Source: Bog-375 sp049698695 (GTDB taxonomy: Bacteria; Acidobacteriota; Terriglobia; Bryobacterales; Bryobacteraceae). Taken from it: 64,000 bases of DNA. A program made the position numbers and the translations under genes. Positions 47,276-56,643 of this stretch are shown here, piece by piece. The DNA is taken from positions 4,620 through 68,619 of the forward strand of contig JBAVYH010000062.1 in the NCBI GenBank assembly GCA_049698695.1. The letters run 5' to 3'. Position 1 is the stretch's first letter. Each line of letters starts with the position of its first letter. The notes beneath the pieces are model-generated. The model was given only the letters and a program-made list of their open reading frames with translations, was not told where the DNA came from and made no database searches.

Positions 47276-49645
47276 ATGACAAGCAGCACACTCACGCCTG
47301 AATTGCTCCACAAGATCGACGCCTACTGGCGGGCCGCCAACTATCTCTCGGTTGGGCAGATTTATCTCTACGACAATCCGCTGCTGAAGCGGCCACTCGC
47401 TCTAGCGGATGTGAAGCACATGCTACTGGGACACTGGGGAACGACCCCCGGGCAGAACTTCATTTACGCTCACTTGAACCGGGTCATTAAGAAATACGAC
47501 CTTGACATGATTTACGTCTCCGGCCCCGGACACGGCGGCCCGGCGGTCGTGGGTAACACGTACCTCGAAGGCACATACAGCGAGATCTATCCGAACATCA
47601 GTCAGGACGAGGCCGGACTTCAGAAGCTTTTTCTTCAGTTTTCGTTCCCTGGAGGAATTCCCAGCCACGCATCGCCGGAGTGCCCGGGTTCGATCCATGA
47701 GGGCGGCGAATTGGGCTACTCGCTTAGCCACTCGTTCGGAGCGGTGTTCGACAATCCCGATCTCGTCGTCGCTTGCGTGGTCGGCGACGGCGAGGCGGAA
47801 ACCGGACCGCTGGCCACGGCGTGGCATTCCAACAAGTTTCTGGATCCGGCCACCGATGGAGCGGTGCTGCCGATCCTGCACCTCAACGGCTACAAGATTT
47901 CCAACCCGACCGTTCTGGCACGCATCACTCGCGATGAGTTGGAACAGTTGCTCCGTGGCTACGGGTGGACGCCTTACTTCGTCGAGGGTCACGAACCCAC
48001 GCTGATGCATGAAGCGATGGCCGCGACACTCGACACGGCGATCGAGCAGATCAAACAGATCCAGCAGGACGCGCGCGTCAATGGAAACATTGCTCGTCCA
48101 CGCTGGCCGATGATCGTCCTCAATTCACCGAAGGGCTGGACAGGGCCCAAGGTCGTCGATGGGCTGCAGGTCGAGGGCACATTCCGCGCGCACCAAGTGC
48201 CGCTGTCCGACCCTGCTACCCACCCCGAACACCTCAAGCTGTTGGAAGACTGGTTGAGGAGCTACCGGCCAGAGGAACTCTTCGACGAGCAAGGACGCCT
48301 GAAGCCGGAGTTGGCCGAACTGGCGCCCAAGGGTGAACGACGCATGGGCGCCAACCCTCATGCCAACGGGGGAATGCTGCTGCGTGACCTGCGAATGCCG
48401 GATTTTCGCGACTACGCGGAGGCCGTGCCCTCGCCGGGAGTGGGCGGCATTGGCGACACGCATGTGCTCGGGCGCTTCCTGCGCGACGTTGCGAAGTTGA
48501 ACAGTGAGCAGCGGAATTTCCGGGTCTTTGGCCCCGACGAGACGCTCTCCAACGGCCTGGAAGCCCTCTTCGAAGCGACTGAGCGCCAATGGGACGCCGC
48601 GACCCTGGCGAACGACGAGTTTCTCGCCCCCGCTGGGCGCGTTATGGAAATGCTCAGCGAGCACCAATGCGAAGGCTGGCTCGAAGGCTACCTGCTCACC
48701 GGACGCCACGGACTCTTCAACTGCTATGAGGCATTTATCCATATCGTCGATTCGATGTTCAACAAGCATGCCAAGTGGCTGAAGATCACTTCGGGCCTGC
48801 CGTGGCGGCGGAAGATCGCCTCGTTAAACTACCTGCTGGCCTCGCATGTCTGGCGGCAGGATCACAACGGATTCACCCACCAGGATCCCGGCTTCATCGA
48901 CCACGTCGTCAATAAGAAGGCCGAGATCGTTCGCGTTTATCTTCCACCGGATGCCAACTGCCTGTTGTCCGTGATGGATCATTGCCTGCGCAGCCACCAT
49001 TACGTCAACGTAGTCATCGCGGGCAAACACCCGGCGCCGCAATGGCTGACGATGGATGCAGCCGTCAAGCACTGCACCGAGGGGATCGGCATCTGGCAGT
49101 GGGCCAGCAACGACCAGGGCGTTGCGCCAGACGTAGTCATGGCCTGCTGTGGCGACGTGCCCACGCTGGAAACTCTCGCCGCTGTCTCCATCATGCGCGA
49201 GCATCTGCCCGCCCTCAGAATCCGCGTGGTCAACGTGGTCGACCTCATGCGGCTGCAGCCGCAGACCGAGCATCCCCATGGATTGAGCGACATCGATTTT
49301 GACGAGCTCTTCACCAAGGACAAGCCGGTGATCTTCGCATTCCATGCGTACCCGTGGTTGATCCACCGCCTGACTTACCGGCGGACCAACCACGACAACA
49401 TCCACGTCCGCGGCTACAAGGAGGAGGGCACCATCACAACGCCCTTCGACATGACGGTCCTCAACGAGTTGGACCGCTTCCACCTCGTCATGGACACCAT
49501 CGACCGGTTGCCGCGGACGGGCGAAAAGGGCATCTACCTCAAGCAGCAGCTAAAGGACAAGCTGATCGAGCACAAGCAATACATCGATAAATATGGCCAG
49601 GACCTGCCGGAGATTCGCAACTGGAAATGGAGGAACCCCAAATGA
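47276..49645 (+). CDS. xfp: Phosphoketolase (xylulose-5-P/fructose-6-P)
   Basis: This thiamine-diphosphate enzyme cleaves fructose-6-P or xylulose-5-P with phosphate to acetyl-P and erythrose-4-P or glyceraldehyde-3-P. Family signatures are YVSGPGHGGPAVVGNTYLEG, SHASPECPGSIHEGGELGYS and the ThDP motif VGDGEAETGPLATAWHSNKF. Later parts are FGPDETLSNGLEALFEATER and SHVWRQDHNGFTHQDPGFID. Length 789 is normal. It heads a long plus-strand run, and its TGA overlaps the next ATG. Acetyl-P from it can be used for ATP synthesis by acetate kinase, which is not in this window. Confidence 0.96.
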   Translation: MTSSTLTPELLHKIDAYWRAANYLSVGQIYLYDNPLLKRPLALADVKHMLLGHWGTTPGQNFIYAHLNRVIKKYDLDMIYVSGPGHGGPAVVGNTYLEGTYSEIYPNISQDEAGLQKLFLQFSFPGGIPSHASPECPGSIHEGGELGYSLSHSFGAVFDNPDLVVACVVGDGEAETGPLATAWHSNKFLDPATDGAVLPILHLNGYKISNPTVLARITRDELEQLLRGYGWTPYFVEGHEPTLMHEAMAATLDTAIEQIKQIQQDARVNGNIARPRWPMIVLNSPKGWTGPKVVDGLQVEGTFRAHQVPLSDPATHPEHLKLLEDWLRSYRPEELFDEQGRLKPELAELAPKGERRMGANPHANGGMLLRDLRMPDFRDYAEAVPSPGVGGIGDTHVLGRFLRDVAKLNSEQRNFRVFGPDETLSNGLEALFEATERQWDAATLANDEFLAPAGRVMEMLSEHQCEGWLEGYLLTGRHGLFNCYEAFIHIVDSMFNKHAKWLKITSGLPWRRKIASLNYLLASHVWRQDHNGFTHQDPGFIDHVVNKKAEIVRVYLPPDANCLLSVMDHCLRSHHYVNVVIAGKHPAPQWLTMDAAVKHCTEGIGIWQWASNDQGVAPDVVMACCGDVPTLETLAAVSIMREHLPALRIRVVNVVDLMRLQPQTEHPHGLSDIDFDELFTKDKPVIFAFHAYPWLIHRLTYRRTNHDNIHVRGYKEEGTITTPFDMTVLNELDRFHLVMDTIDRLPRTGEKGIYLKQQLKDKLIEHKQYIDKYGQDLPEIRNWKWRNPK

Positions 49646-49887
49646 GCAAAGGCACGGAACCAATGCATGAACCGAAGCGCAGTTCTCATCAGCACGGCAC
49701 GCCGGCTCGCGACAGCGTTCATCATGAACCGGATGCCTACTGGAAACGCGCCCATCATGACTGGCGTGTCTGGGCCGGCCTGTTCTTCATGTTCGCGGCC
49801 ATCACCATCTATGTCCTGAGCAATAACCTGTCATTCTTCCCCCGAGGGCAACCGCGACAAGCGCAGTCGGGCGCCGCATTGAAATAG
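49642..49887 (+). CDS. Small single-helix membrane protein
   Basis: About 81 residues: a His-rich hydrophilic start (EPKRSSHQHGTPARDSVHHE), then one membrane helix, DWRVWAGLFFMFAAITIYVL, and a short tail. ATG 49642 overlaps the phosphoketolase stop (ATGA) with GGAGG upstream, so translation is coupled. Its TAG also touches the start of the isomerase gene. Similar small proteins follow phosphoketolase genes elsewhere, as I recall, but their role is unknown. Confidence 0.75.
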   Translation: MSKGTEPMHEPKRSSHQHGTPARDSVHHEPDAYWKRAHHDWRVWAGLFFMFAAITIYVLSNNLSFFPRGQPRQAQSGAALK

Positions 49888-50888
49888 TGAAGCCCATGGG
49901 TCAAATCCCGCTGTATCCACTCCGATTCGATCCGATCTATCAGTATCGGCTCTGGGGCGGCCGCCGTTTGGCCGACCTACTCACCGCCCCACTGCCGGGC
50001 GACGGGCCTGTCGGCGAAGCATGGGTACTCAGCGACCGCGAAGACCATCCGAGCCGTGTTGCCGATGGACCGCTGAAAGGACGGACCATCGCACAACTGC
50101 TGGAGCAGTTTCCAGAACAGGTGATGGGAAAACTGACCGGCCGATTCCGCCGATTCCCACTGCTGCTGAAATTCCTGGACGCACGTGAAATGCTCTCCGT
50201 CCAGGTTCACCCCACGGATATGCACACGGACCTGCTGCCGGCGGGCGAGACCGGGAAGACCGAAGCCTGGGTCGTGTTGGAGGCGGGGCCAAATAGTCGC
50301 ATCTATGCCGGCCTGAAGCCGGGAACCACGGAAGCCGGTCTAAGGCAGGCGCTCGCGAACGGAGGAGTAGCGGACCGTCTCGCATACTTCACTCCGAAGC
50401 CTGGGGATGCCGTCTTCCTGCCGGCTGGAACGGTTCACACCCTGGGCGGCGACGTCGTGGTGTTCGAAGTTCAGGAGAACAGCGACGTGACATTTCGCTT
50501 GTACGACTGGAACCACGTTGACGCGAAAACGGGCAAGCCGCGGGCCCTCCAGGTGGACCAGGCGCTTGCCTGCGTCGACTTTGCGGAGTGTGCGGGCGGT
50601 CTAGTGACGCCCGTGATGGAGTCTAAGACGCCGGTGAAGCGCGAGCAACTCTTTCACTGTGAACACTTCTGGCTGTCGCGCCTTCAAGCGGACGCGCCGT
50701 TTGCCTTTGGCAAGCCAGGTGTGCCGAGCGTGCTGGTGTGCATCGAGGGCGCGGGGCAAGTCGAGCACAGCGGAGCCCAGTATGCCATCAAAAAAGGCGA
50801 CGTCTTCCTGTTGCCTGCGGTTCTCGGAACGTGTAGCGTTCAGCCGCGAGGCGCAGTAAACCTGTTGGAAATCGGGATACCGGGATGA
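49887..50888 (+). CDS. manA: Class I mannose-6-phosphate isomerase
   Basis: This enzyme interconverts mannose-6-P and fructose-6-P. The zinc ligands are in LDAREMLSVQVHPTD (Gln and His), GKTEAWVVLEAGPNS (Glu) and FLPAGTVHTLGGDVVVFEVQ (His). The N-terminus, YPLRFDPIYQYRLWGGRRLA, is typical of the short bacterial form; 333 residues fit. The start may be GTG 49887, overlapping the preceding stop, or ATG 49896. It is directly coupled to the next gene through an ATGA overlap. Its product is the substrate of the phosphoketolase in the same operon. Confidence 0.93.
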   Translation: MKPMGQIPLYPLRFDPIYQYRLWGGRRLADLLTAPLPGDGPVGEAWVLSDREDHPSRVADGPLKGRTIAQLLEQFPEQVMGKLTGRFRRFPLLLKFLDAREMLSVQVHPTDMHTDLLPAGETGKTEAWVVLEAGPNSRIYAGLKPGTTEAGLRQALANGGVADRLAYFTPKPGDAVFLPAGTVHTLGGDVVVFEVQENSDVTFRLYDWNHVDAKTGKPRALQVDQALACVDFAECAGGLVTPVMESKTPVKREQLFHCEHFWLSRLQADAPFAFGKPGVPSVLVCIEGAGQVEHSGAQYAIKKGDVFLLPAVLGTCSVQPRGAVNLLEIGIPG

Positions 50889-51646
50889 AAAAACTAATTG
50901 TGTTCGATTTGGACGGCACACTGGCCGAAAGTAAGTCGACTCTTGATGCCGAAATGTCGCGACTGCTCGGCGACCTTCTCGGCATTGTAAAGGCGGCCGT
51001 GATATCCGGAGGCGATTGGCCGCAATTTGAAAAACAGGTGCTCTCCCATCTTCCCCATGACGCAAGCCTGGCGAATCTATCTATCCTGCCCACATGTGGA
51101 ACCAAGTTCTTCCGCTACGCAGGGGACTGGAAAATGATCTATTCCGAAGACTTCACAGCACGTGAAAAAGAGAAGATCGTCACTTCTCTCAAGAAGGCCG
51201 TCGCCGAAGCCGGCTTCCAAGCCAAAAAGGTCTGGGGGGAAGTGATTGAAGACCGGGGAAGCCAGATCACATTCTCGGCACTCGGTCAGCAGGCGCCCTT
51301 GGAAGAAAAGAAGAAATGGGATTCCGATTATGCCAAGCGGAAAAAGATCAAAGCGATTCTCGACACTTTGATCCCCGAGTTTTCCGTCCGCTTGGGCGGC
51401 GCGACGTCCGTAGATGTCACCAAACCGGGCATAGACAAAGCCTACGGAATTAGAAAACTAAAAGACGTTCTTGGCATTTCATTGAAGGAGATGATTTTCA
51501 TAGGCGACGCGCTGTTCGCGGGCGGGAACGACTATCCGGCGGAACAGGCGGGTGTCGTTTCTATCCCGGTGCAGGGTCCCCACGAGACGAAGCGGGTTGT
51601 CGAAGCAATCATCTATTGTTTATCGGATCGCGGTCAGGAAGCGTGA
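50885..51646 (+). CDS. HAD-IIB phosphatase/phosphomannomutase-like protein
   Basis: The HAD motifs are KKLIVFDLDGTLAESKSTLD (nucleophile Asp and acid Asp), VISGGDW (motif II), and IFIGDALFAGGNDYPAEQAG (motif IV). The cap, including KMIYSEDFTAREKEKIVTSL and GSQITFSALGQQAPLEEKKK, resembles eukaryotic-type phosphomannomutase (PMM1/2), notably the QITFSALGQ stretch. This would convert mannose-1-P to mannose-6-P. The ATGA overlap with the isomerase gene supports that role, but a trehalose- or sucrose-phosphatase-like function cannot be excluded. Confidence 0.85.
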   Translation: MKKLIVFDLDGTLAESKSTLDAEMSRLLGDLLGIVKAAVISGGDWPQFEKQVLSHLPHDASLANLSILPTCGTKFFRYAGDWKMIYSEDFTAREKEKIVTSLKKAVAEAGFQAKKVWGEVIEDRGSQITFSALGQQAPLEEKKKWDSDYAKRKKIKAILDTLIPEFSVRLGGATSVDVTKPGIDKAYGIRKLKDVLGISLKEMIFIGDALFAGGNDYPAEQAGVVSIPVQGPHETKRVVEAIIYCLSDRGQEA

Positions 51647-51664
51647 ATCGGTGATGGAGATCTG

Positions 51665-52816
51665 ATGAGTGCATTTAAGTTGCAGCGCCTGGGACTAATG
51701 ATGGAGCCGGAACCGGGCAATCCCCAGGAGGTCGAAGGCGTCCTGAATCCAGCCGCTGCCCGCGGCCCCGATGGTAAGCTCTACCTTTTCCCAAGGCTGG
51801 TTGCGAAGGGGAACTACTCGCGCATCGGAATTGCGCGGGTGCGGTTCAATGAAGCCGGCGATCCGGCAGGAGTCGAGCGGCTTGGCATCGCACTGGAGCC
51901 GGAAGCCGATTACGAGCGGCGGCCTGGAGGCGGCGGTGGCTGCGAGGATCCTCGTGTCACGTTCGTGGAGCCGCTCCAGCGCTACTTGATGACTTACGCG
52001 GCATTTTCTGCCCGCGGTCCACGAATCGCTCTGGCAATCTCGAAAGACCTCTTCTACTGGAAGCGCTTGGGGCTGGCGACCTTTGGTCCGTATCAGGGCG
52101 TCGAATTCGACGATGTGGATGACAAAGATGCCAGCGTCTTCCCGGTCGCCATTCCTAATCCATCCCGACATCCGGAATTGGCCATCCTCCACCGGCCGCT
52201 TTTCCCCGGCACTCGTCCGGAGGAAACCGCCCGCCACCCCGCACCCCGCGACGTGGATCTCGATCGGGAGAGCATCTGGATTTCCTACTGCGCGATGGCC
52301 TTGGAGGGTTGCGAACCACGTGGCCTCGGTCGGTTCAGCTCACATCACCGGCTGGCGACGCCTGTGTCGCCATGGGAACGGCTCAAGATCGGCGGCGGCA
52401 CTCCCCCCATCTTGACCCGCCACGGCTGGCTGATCGTTTACCACGGGGTGTGCGAAATGGGGCAGGCGAGCAAAGGTACCCACCCGCTTTGTTATTCCGC
52501 CGGTGTGATGGTGCTTTCGAAGGAGCATCCGCAAATCATCCGCTATCGTTCAGTGGATCCGGTGCTGACGCCTTCGCTCCCTCAGGAACGCGATGGGACC
52601 GTAGCAAACGTAGTATTTCCAACCGGAATCGACCGGCGCGACGATCTTGGATCGCCGGATCGTTTCGACATCTATTACGGGATGGCCGACAGCCGGATTG
52701 GTGTAGCACGTCTTGACGTGCCGGAGGTCCTGCCGTCGGGAGGCACCGCAGATCCGCCGGACGTAACAGGCGCGCCTAATTCTCGGAATTCAAAACCGGG
52801 AGGACGGTTATCGTGA
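51665..52816 (+). CDS. GH130-family mannoside phosphorylase/hydrolase
   Basis: A five-bladed propeller of GH130: EVEGVLNPAAARGPDGKLYL near the start, GGGGGCEDPRVTFVEPLQRY with the conserved Glu-Asp-Pro-Arg, WISYCAMALEGCEPRGLGRF, GGGTPPILTRHGWLIVYHGV and the C-terminal DRFDIYYGMADSRIGVARL. Many members phosphorolyse beta-mannosides to mannose-1-P. Here it is flanked by mannomutase-like and isomerase genes, which would carry that product to fructose-6-P. It ends in a GTGA overlap with the ATPase gene. It is more distantly related to the GH130 at 14008. Confidence 0.9.
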   Translation: MSAFKLQRLGLMMEPEPGNPQEVEGVLNPAAARGPDGKLYLFPRLVAKGNYSRIGIARVRFNEAGDPAGVERLGIALEPEADYERRPGGGGGCEDPRVTFVEPLQRYLMTYAAFSARGPRIALAISKDLFYWKRLGLATFGPYQGVEFDDVDDKDASVFPVAIPNPSRHPELAILHRPLFPGTRPEETARHPAPRDVDLDRESIWISYCAMALEGCEPRGLGRFSSHHRLATPVSPWERLKIGGGTPPILTRHGWLIVYHGVCEMGQASKGTHPLCYSAGVMVLSKEHPQIIRYRSVDPVLTPSLPQERDGTVANVVFPTGIDRRDDLGSPDRFDIYYGMADSRIGVARLDVPEVLPSGGTADPPDVTGAPNSRNSKPGGRLS

Positions 52817-55410
52817 CGGCAATCGCAGAAAAGGCCATGGCGAAGCAGGGTTCCGAGCCCGCGTCCAAGGACGATCTGAAATCGCTTCCCATGCCGGAGT
52901 TGGAGGCAAAGCTGGGCTCGTCGACGGACGGCCTCAGTCAAGCCGAAGCGCAGAAACGGCTGGCTCAGTATGGACCTAACGAGATTCAGGAAAAGAAAAC
53001 CAATGCGTTCCTGAAATTCCTCAGCTATTTTTGGGGTCCAATCCCATGGATGATCGAAGTGGCGGTGATTCTGTCGGGCGTCGTCCGGCACTGGCCGGAT
53101 TTCTTCATCATCCTTCTTCTGCTAGTTTCGAACGCGGTGGTCGGATTCTGGGAAGAACGCCAGGCGGGCGACGCCATCGCTGCCCTCAAAGCGAAACTGG
53201 CGCTCAAGGCCAAGGTCAAACGCGACGGGAAGTGGACCGACCCGGCGGCGTGTGAAGTAGTGCCGGGCGACATCATCCGCCTGCGCCTTGGCGACATTGT
53301 GCCGGCGGATGCGCGGTTGCTGGCGGGCGACCCGGTGGAGGTGGATCAGTCCGCGTTGACAGGCGAGTCTTTGCCCGTCGAGCGCAAGCCCGGCGAGGCG
53401 ATGTTTTCGGGATCGATTATGCGCCGGGGCGAAATCGAAGCGATGGTGTACTCGACCGGCACCAACACCTATTTCGGCAAGACTGCGCAACTCGTCGAGG
53501 AGGCGCATACTATAAGCCATTTTCAACGTGCCGTGCTGAAGATTGGCGATTACCTGATCATTCTCGCAGTGGCTCTAGTGGCGTTGATTATTACCGTCGC
53601 TCTGTTCCGCAGTGACCCGATCCTCGCCACGCTGCAGTTCGCCTTAGTGTTGACCGTGGCCGCGATTCCCGTGGCCATGCCCACGGTTCTGTCGGTGACT
53701 ATGGCAGTCGGCGCTCGTCTGCTCGCGAAGAAGCAAGCGATTGTGACCCGGTTAGCCGCTATCGAGGAACTCGCTGGCGTCGACGTGCTGTGTTCGGACA
53801 AGACTGGCACACTGACCCAGAACAAGCTAACTCTGGGCGATCCGTTCAGCGTCAACGGGATCCCTGGCGACCAGGTCATCCTCTGCGCGGCACTAGCTTC
53901 GCGTGCGGAAGACAAGGACACCATCGACCTCGCGGTGATCGGCGGCGTGAAGGACGATCAAGCCTTGAAGAGCTATCAGGTAGTCCATTTCCAGCCCTTC
54001 GACCCGGTGCATAAGCGCACCGAAGCCACCGTCAAAGACGGCGACGGAAAACAGTTTTTTGTGGCCAAGGGAGCGCCGCAGGTCATTCTGCAGATGGCGA
54101 TCAACGCCAGCGAAGTAAAGCCGGCCGTGGAGAAGGCAGTCAACGAATTCGCAGGCCGAGGCTTCCGTTCCTTGGGCGTGGCCCGTGCGGACCAGGAAGG
54201 CAGGTGGCAGTTCGTTGGCGTGTTGCCATTGTTCGATCCGCCGCGCGAGCAGGCCAAAGCCACCATTTCGAACGCCCGCCAGATGGGCGTGAACGTCAAG
54301 ATGGTTACCGGCGATCAAACGGCTATCGCTCAGGAGACTGCCCGGCAACTGGGGATGGGCACGAATATCCTCGATGCCAGCGGATTGGGCGACTCCAAGC
54401 GTCACGAGTCGGCGCAGCAGGCGGAAGCCATCGAAAACGCCGACGGTTTTGCCCAGGTATTCCCCGAACACAAGTTTCATATTGTGGACGTCCTGCAGCA
54501 GCGCGGCCACATCGTCGGTATGACCGGAGACGGTGTGAACGATGCCCCCGCGCTGAAGAAAGCCGACTGCGGCATCGCCGTCTCCGGGGCAACGGATGCG
54601 GCGCGCGCGGCGGCGTCCATCGTGCTGCTGACGTCCGGGCTCTCGGTGATTATTGACGCGGTCAAGGAGAGCCGGAAGATTTTCCAGCGGATGAACAGCT
54701 ACGCGATCTATCGCATCGCCGAGACGTTACGCGTGCTGTTCGTCATGACGCTGGCGATCTTGGTGTTTAATTTCTATCCACTGACGGCGGTGATGATCGT
54801 AATGCTGGCTTTGCTCAACGATGGAGCCATCCTGTCCATCGCCTATGACAACGTTCATTACAAAGACAAGCCGGAGGCGTGGAATATGCGCCTGGTGCTG
54901 GGGATTTCCACGGTCCTGGGCCTCATTGGCGTCGTCTCCGCCTTCGGATTGTTTTATCTGGGCGAGCGCGTCTTTCATCTCGACCGTGCGCACATCCAGA
55001 CGCTGATGTACTTGAAACTGTCCGTGGCTGGACACCTGACGATTTTCCTGACGCGCACGCGCGGCCCGTTCTGGTCCATACGCCCCGCACGCATTCTATG
55101 GGCGGCGGTGCTCGGCACGCAAGCGCTGGCGACCATGATCGCAGTTTACGGGCTGTTTATGACACCGCTGGGATGGGGCTGGGCAGCGTTCGTTTGGGCT
55201 TATGCCCTGGCTTGGTTCCTCGTGAATGACCGAGTGAAACTGCTCGCCTATCGGATTTTCGATCCTACTAAAGCCCCACTGTTGGGCAGGAGGGCGCTCG
55301 ATCTTACCCCCCAGATCGCTACACGGGCCTATGAACTCTATGAGCATCGAGGCCGCGCCGATGGCGGGGCAGATCAAGACTGGCTTCAGGCGGAGCGTGA
55401 GATTCGGTAG
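52813..55410 (+). CDS. P3A-type plasma-membrane proton ATPase
   Basis: An 865-residue P-type ATPase: actuator TGES in DQSALTGESLPVERKPGEAM, phosphorylated Asp329 in VDVLCSDKTGTLTQNKL, nucleotide domain with KGAPQVI, and the hinge TGDGVNDAPALKKADCGIAV. In the membrane, IPVAMPTVLSVTMAVGARLL replaces heavy-metal CPx motifs. The short N-terminus, absence of metal-binding domains and LAQYGPNEIQEKK opening fit the P3A proton-efflux group. It would spend ATP to export protons. GTG start overlaps the GH130 stop. Confidence 0.93.
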   Translation: MTAIAEKAMAKQGSEPASKDDLKSLPMPELEAKLGSSTDGLSQAEAQKRLAQYGPNEIQEKKTNAFLKFLSYFWGPIPWMIEVAVILSGVVRHWPDFFIILLLLVSNAVVGFWEERQAGDAIAALKAKLALKAKVKRDGKWTDPAACEVVPGDIIRLRLGDIVPADARLLAGDPVEVDQSALTGESLPVERKPGEAMFSGSIMRRGEIEAMVYSTGTNTYFGKTAQLVEEAHTISHFQRAVLKIGDYLIILAVALVALIITVALFRSDPILATLQFALVLTVAAIPVAMPTVLSVTMAVGARLLAKKQAIVTRLAAIEELAGVDVLCSDKTGTLTQNKLTLGDPFSVNGIPGDQVILCAALASRAEDKDTIDLAVIGGVKDDQALKSYQVVHFQPFDPVHKRTEATVKDGDGKQFFVAKGAPQVILQMAINASEVKPAVEKAVNEFAGRGFRSLGVARADQEGRWQFVGVLPLFDPPREQAKATISNARQMGVNVKMVTGDQTAIAQETARQLGMGTNILDASGLGDSKRHESAQQAEAIENADGFAQVFPEHKFHIVDVLQQRGHIVGMTGDGVNDAPALKKADCGIAVSGATDAARAAASIVLLTSGLSVIIDAVKESRKIFQRMNSYAIYRIAETLRVLFVMTLAILVFNFYPLTAVMIVMLALLNDGAILSIAYDNVHYKDKPEAWNMRLVLGISTVLGLIGVVSAFGLFYLGERVFHLDRAHIQTLMYLKLSVAGHLTIFLTRTRGPFWSIRPARILWAAVLGTQALATMIAVYGLFMTPLGWGWAAFVWAYALAWFLVNDRVKLLAYRIFDPTKAPLLGRRALDLTPQIATRAYELYEHRGRADGGADQDWLQAEREIR

Positions 55411-55443
55411 TGTTAGGCCGGACGCGTTCATCATGCAGAAAGG

Positions 55444-56313
55444 ATGAAGATGAAAATCGATTCGAAGGACTTCCGTGTGCGGCCCGGAGAAAGGGTCAAA
55501 CTGGGCGAGTGGCCGACCATCGTAAAGCCGTTTTGTGAGTCGAAGAAGGATTATCAAAAACTTCTGGAAGAACACGTTGAGGAGTTGAGCTCGTTGCAAC
55601 AACTTCACTACGCGTCCAACCGTTATGCGTTGCTGCTGATTTTTCAGGCGATGGACGCCGCCGGCAAGGACGGCGCCATCCGCCATGTCATGTCCGGGGT
55701 CAATCCGCAAGGCTGCCAGGTTTCCAGTTTCAAACAGCCAAGCGCCGAGGAGTTGGAACACGATTTTCTCTGGCGCACCACTTGCCGGCTTCCCGAACGC
55801 GGGCAGATCGGCATATTCAATCGTTCTTATTACGAGGAGGTGCTGGTCGTTCGGGTACACCCGGAGATTCTCCGCAGCCAGGGACTTTCGGAAGAGTCAC
55901 GCGACTTGAAAACCATCTGGGAGGAGCGGTATCGCTCCATCGTGGACCTGGAGAGCCACCTTTATCGTAACGGCACAAGGATCGTCAAAGTGTTCCTCCA
56001 CCTTTCGAAAGAGGAGCAGCGAAAGCGATTTCTCGAACGAATTGACGAGCCGGACAAAAACTGGAAATTCAGCCTCGCGGACATTCACGAAAGGAAATAC
56101 TGGAAGGATTACATGGAGGCTTACGAGGCTTGCCTGCACGAGACGAGCACCCATCACGCCCCCTGGTACGTCGTTCCCGCTGACGACAAAGAGAATGCCC
56201 GGTTGATTGTGTCCCAAATTGTTCTTGATGCGTTCAATAAACTGAAGATGGCATATCCCAAGACCACCCCGAAACGTCGGCAGGAATTGAAATCGATCCG
56301 CAAACTGCTCTGA
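55444..56313 (+). CDS. Polyphosphate kinase 2 family protein
   Basis: PPK2 enzymes transfer phosphate between polyphosphate and nucleotides. Walker A is IFQAMDAAGKDGAIRHVMSG, the lid is GQIGIFNRSYYEEVLVVRVH, and the Walker B region is RIVKVFLHLSKEEQRKRFLE. The 289 residues form a single domain. The GVNPQGCQVSSFKQPS stretch is typical of the forms that make ADP/ATP from AMP/ADP and polyphosphate, but the class cannot be fixed by eye. It lies between the proton ATPase and the sugar-phosphate genes, which suggests an energy-saving or ATP-regenerating role. Confidence 0.92.
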   Translation: MKMKIDSKDFRVRPGERVKLGEWPTIVKPFCESKKDYQKLLEEHVEELSSLQQLHYASNRYALLLIFQAMDAAGKDGAIRHVMSGVNPQGCQVSSFKQPSAEELEHDFLWRTTCRLPERGQIGIFNRSYYEEVLVVRVHPEILRSQGLSEESRDLKTIWEERYRSIVDLESHLYRNGTRIVKVFLHLSKEEQRKRFLERIDEPDKNWKFSLADIHERKYWKDYMEAYEACLHETSTHHAPWYVVPADDKENARLIVSQIVLDAFNKLKMAYPKTTPKRRQELKSIRKLL

Positions 56314-56323
56314 GAGTCAAACG

Positions 56324-56638
56324 ATGACCAATAAGCAATCACAACAACAGTATGCAATCGGCATGGTCGGCCTGGGCGTCCTGGGGCGCAATCTTGTGCT
56401 GAACATGGCCGTCCACGGCTTTAGAACCAGGAGGATTTGCGCCGCGTCGTCTGCACGGCAATCGAGATGTGCTTGCCCACGCCGTGTTTCATTGACGGCT
56501 TTGGGCTACCTGGACGGCTACCGCAGTGCCTGGCTGCCGGCCAACCTGATTCAGGCCCAGCACGATTACTTCGGAGCGCACAGCTATGAGCGCATCGACG
56601 TCAAAGGCATATTTCACACGGACTGGACGGAGGGTTGA
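56324..56638 (+). pseudogene. gnd: 6-phosphogluconate dehydrogenase gene with large internal deletion
   Basis: The first 33 codons (QQYAIGMVGLGVLGRNLVLN, MAVHGF) are the NADP-binding start of 6-phosphogluconate dehydrogenase. The end (TALGYLDGYRSAWLPANLIQ, AQHDYFGAHSYERIDVKGIF, HTDW) is its extreme C-terminus. Roughly 380 residues between them are missing. Between the two parts another frame reads QEDLRRVVCTAIEMCLPTPC, which is also Gnd sequence, so a frameshift exists as well. The frame stays open across the scar and ends with the usual stop, but the product cannot be active. It lies directly before the G6P dehydrogenase gene. Confidence 0.88.
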
Positions 56639-56643
56639 GCGCG

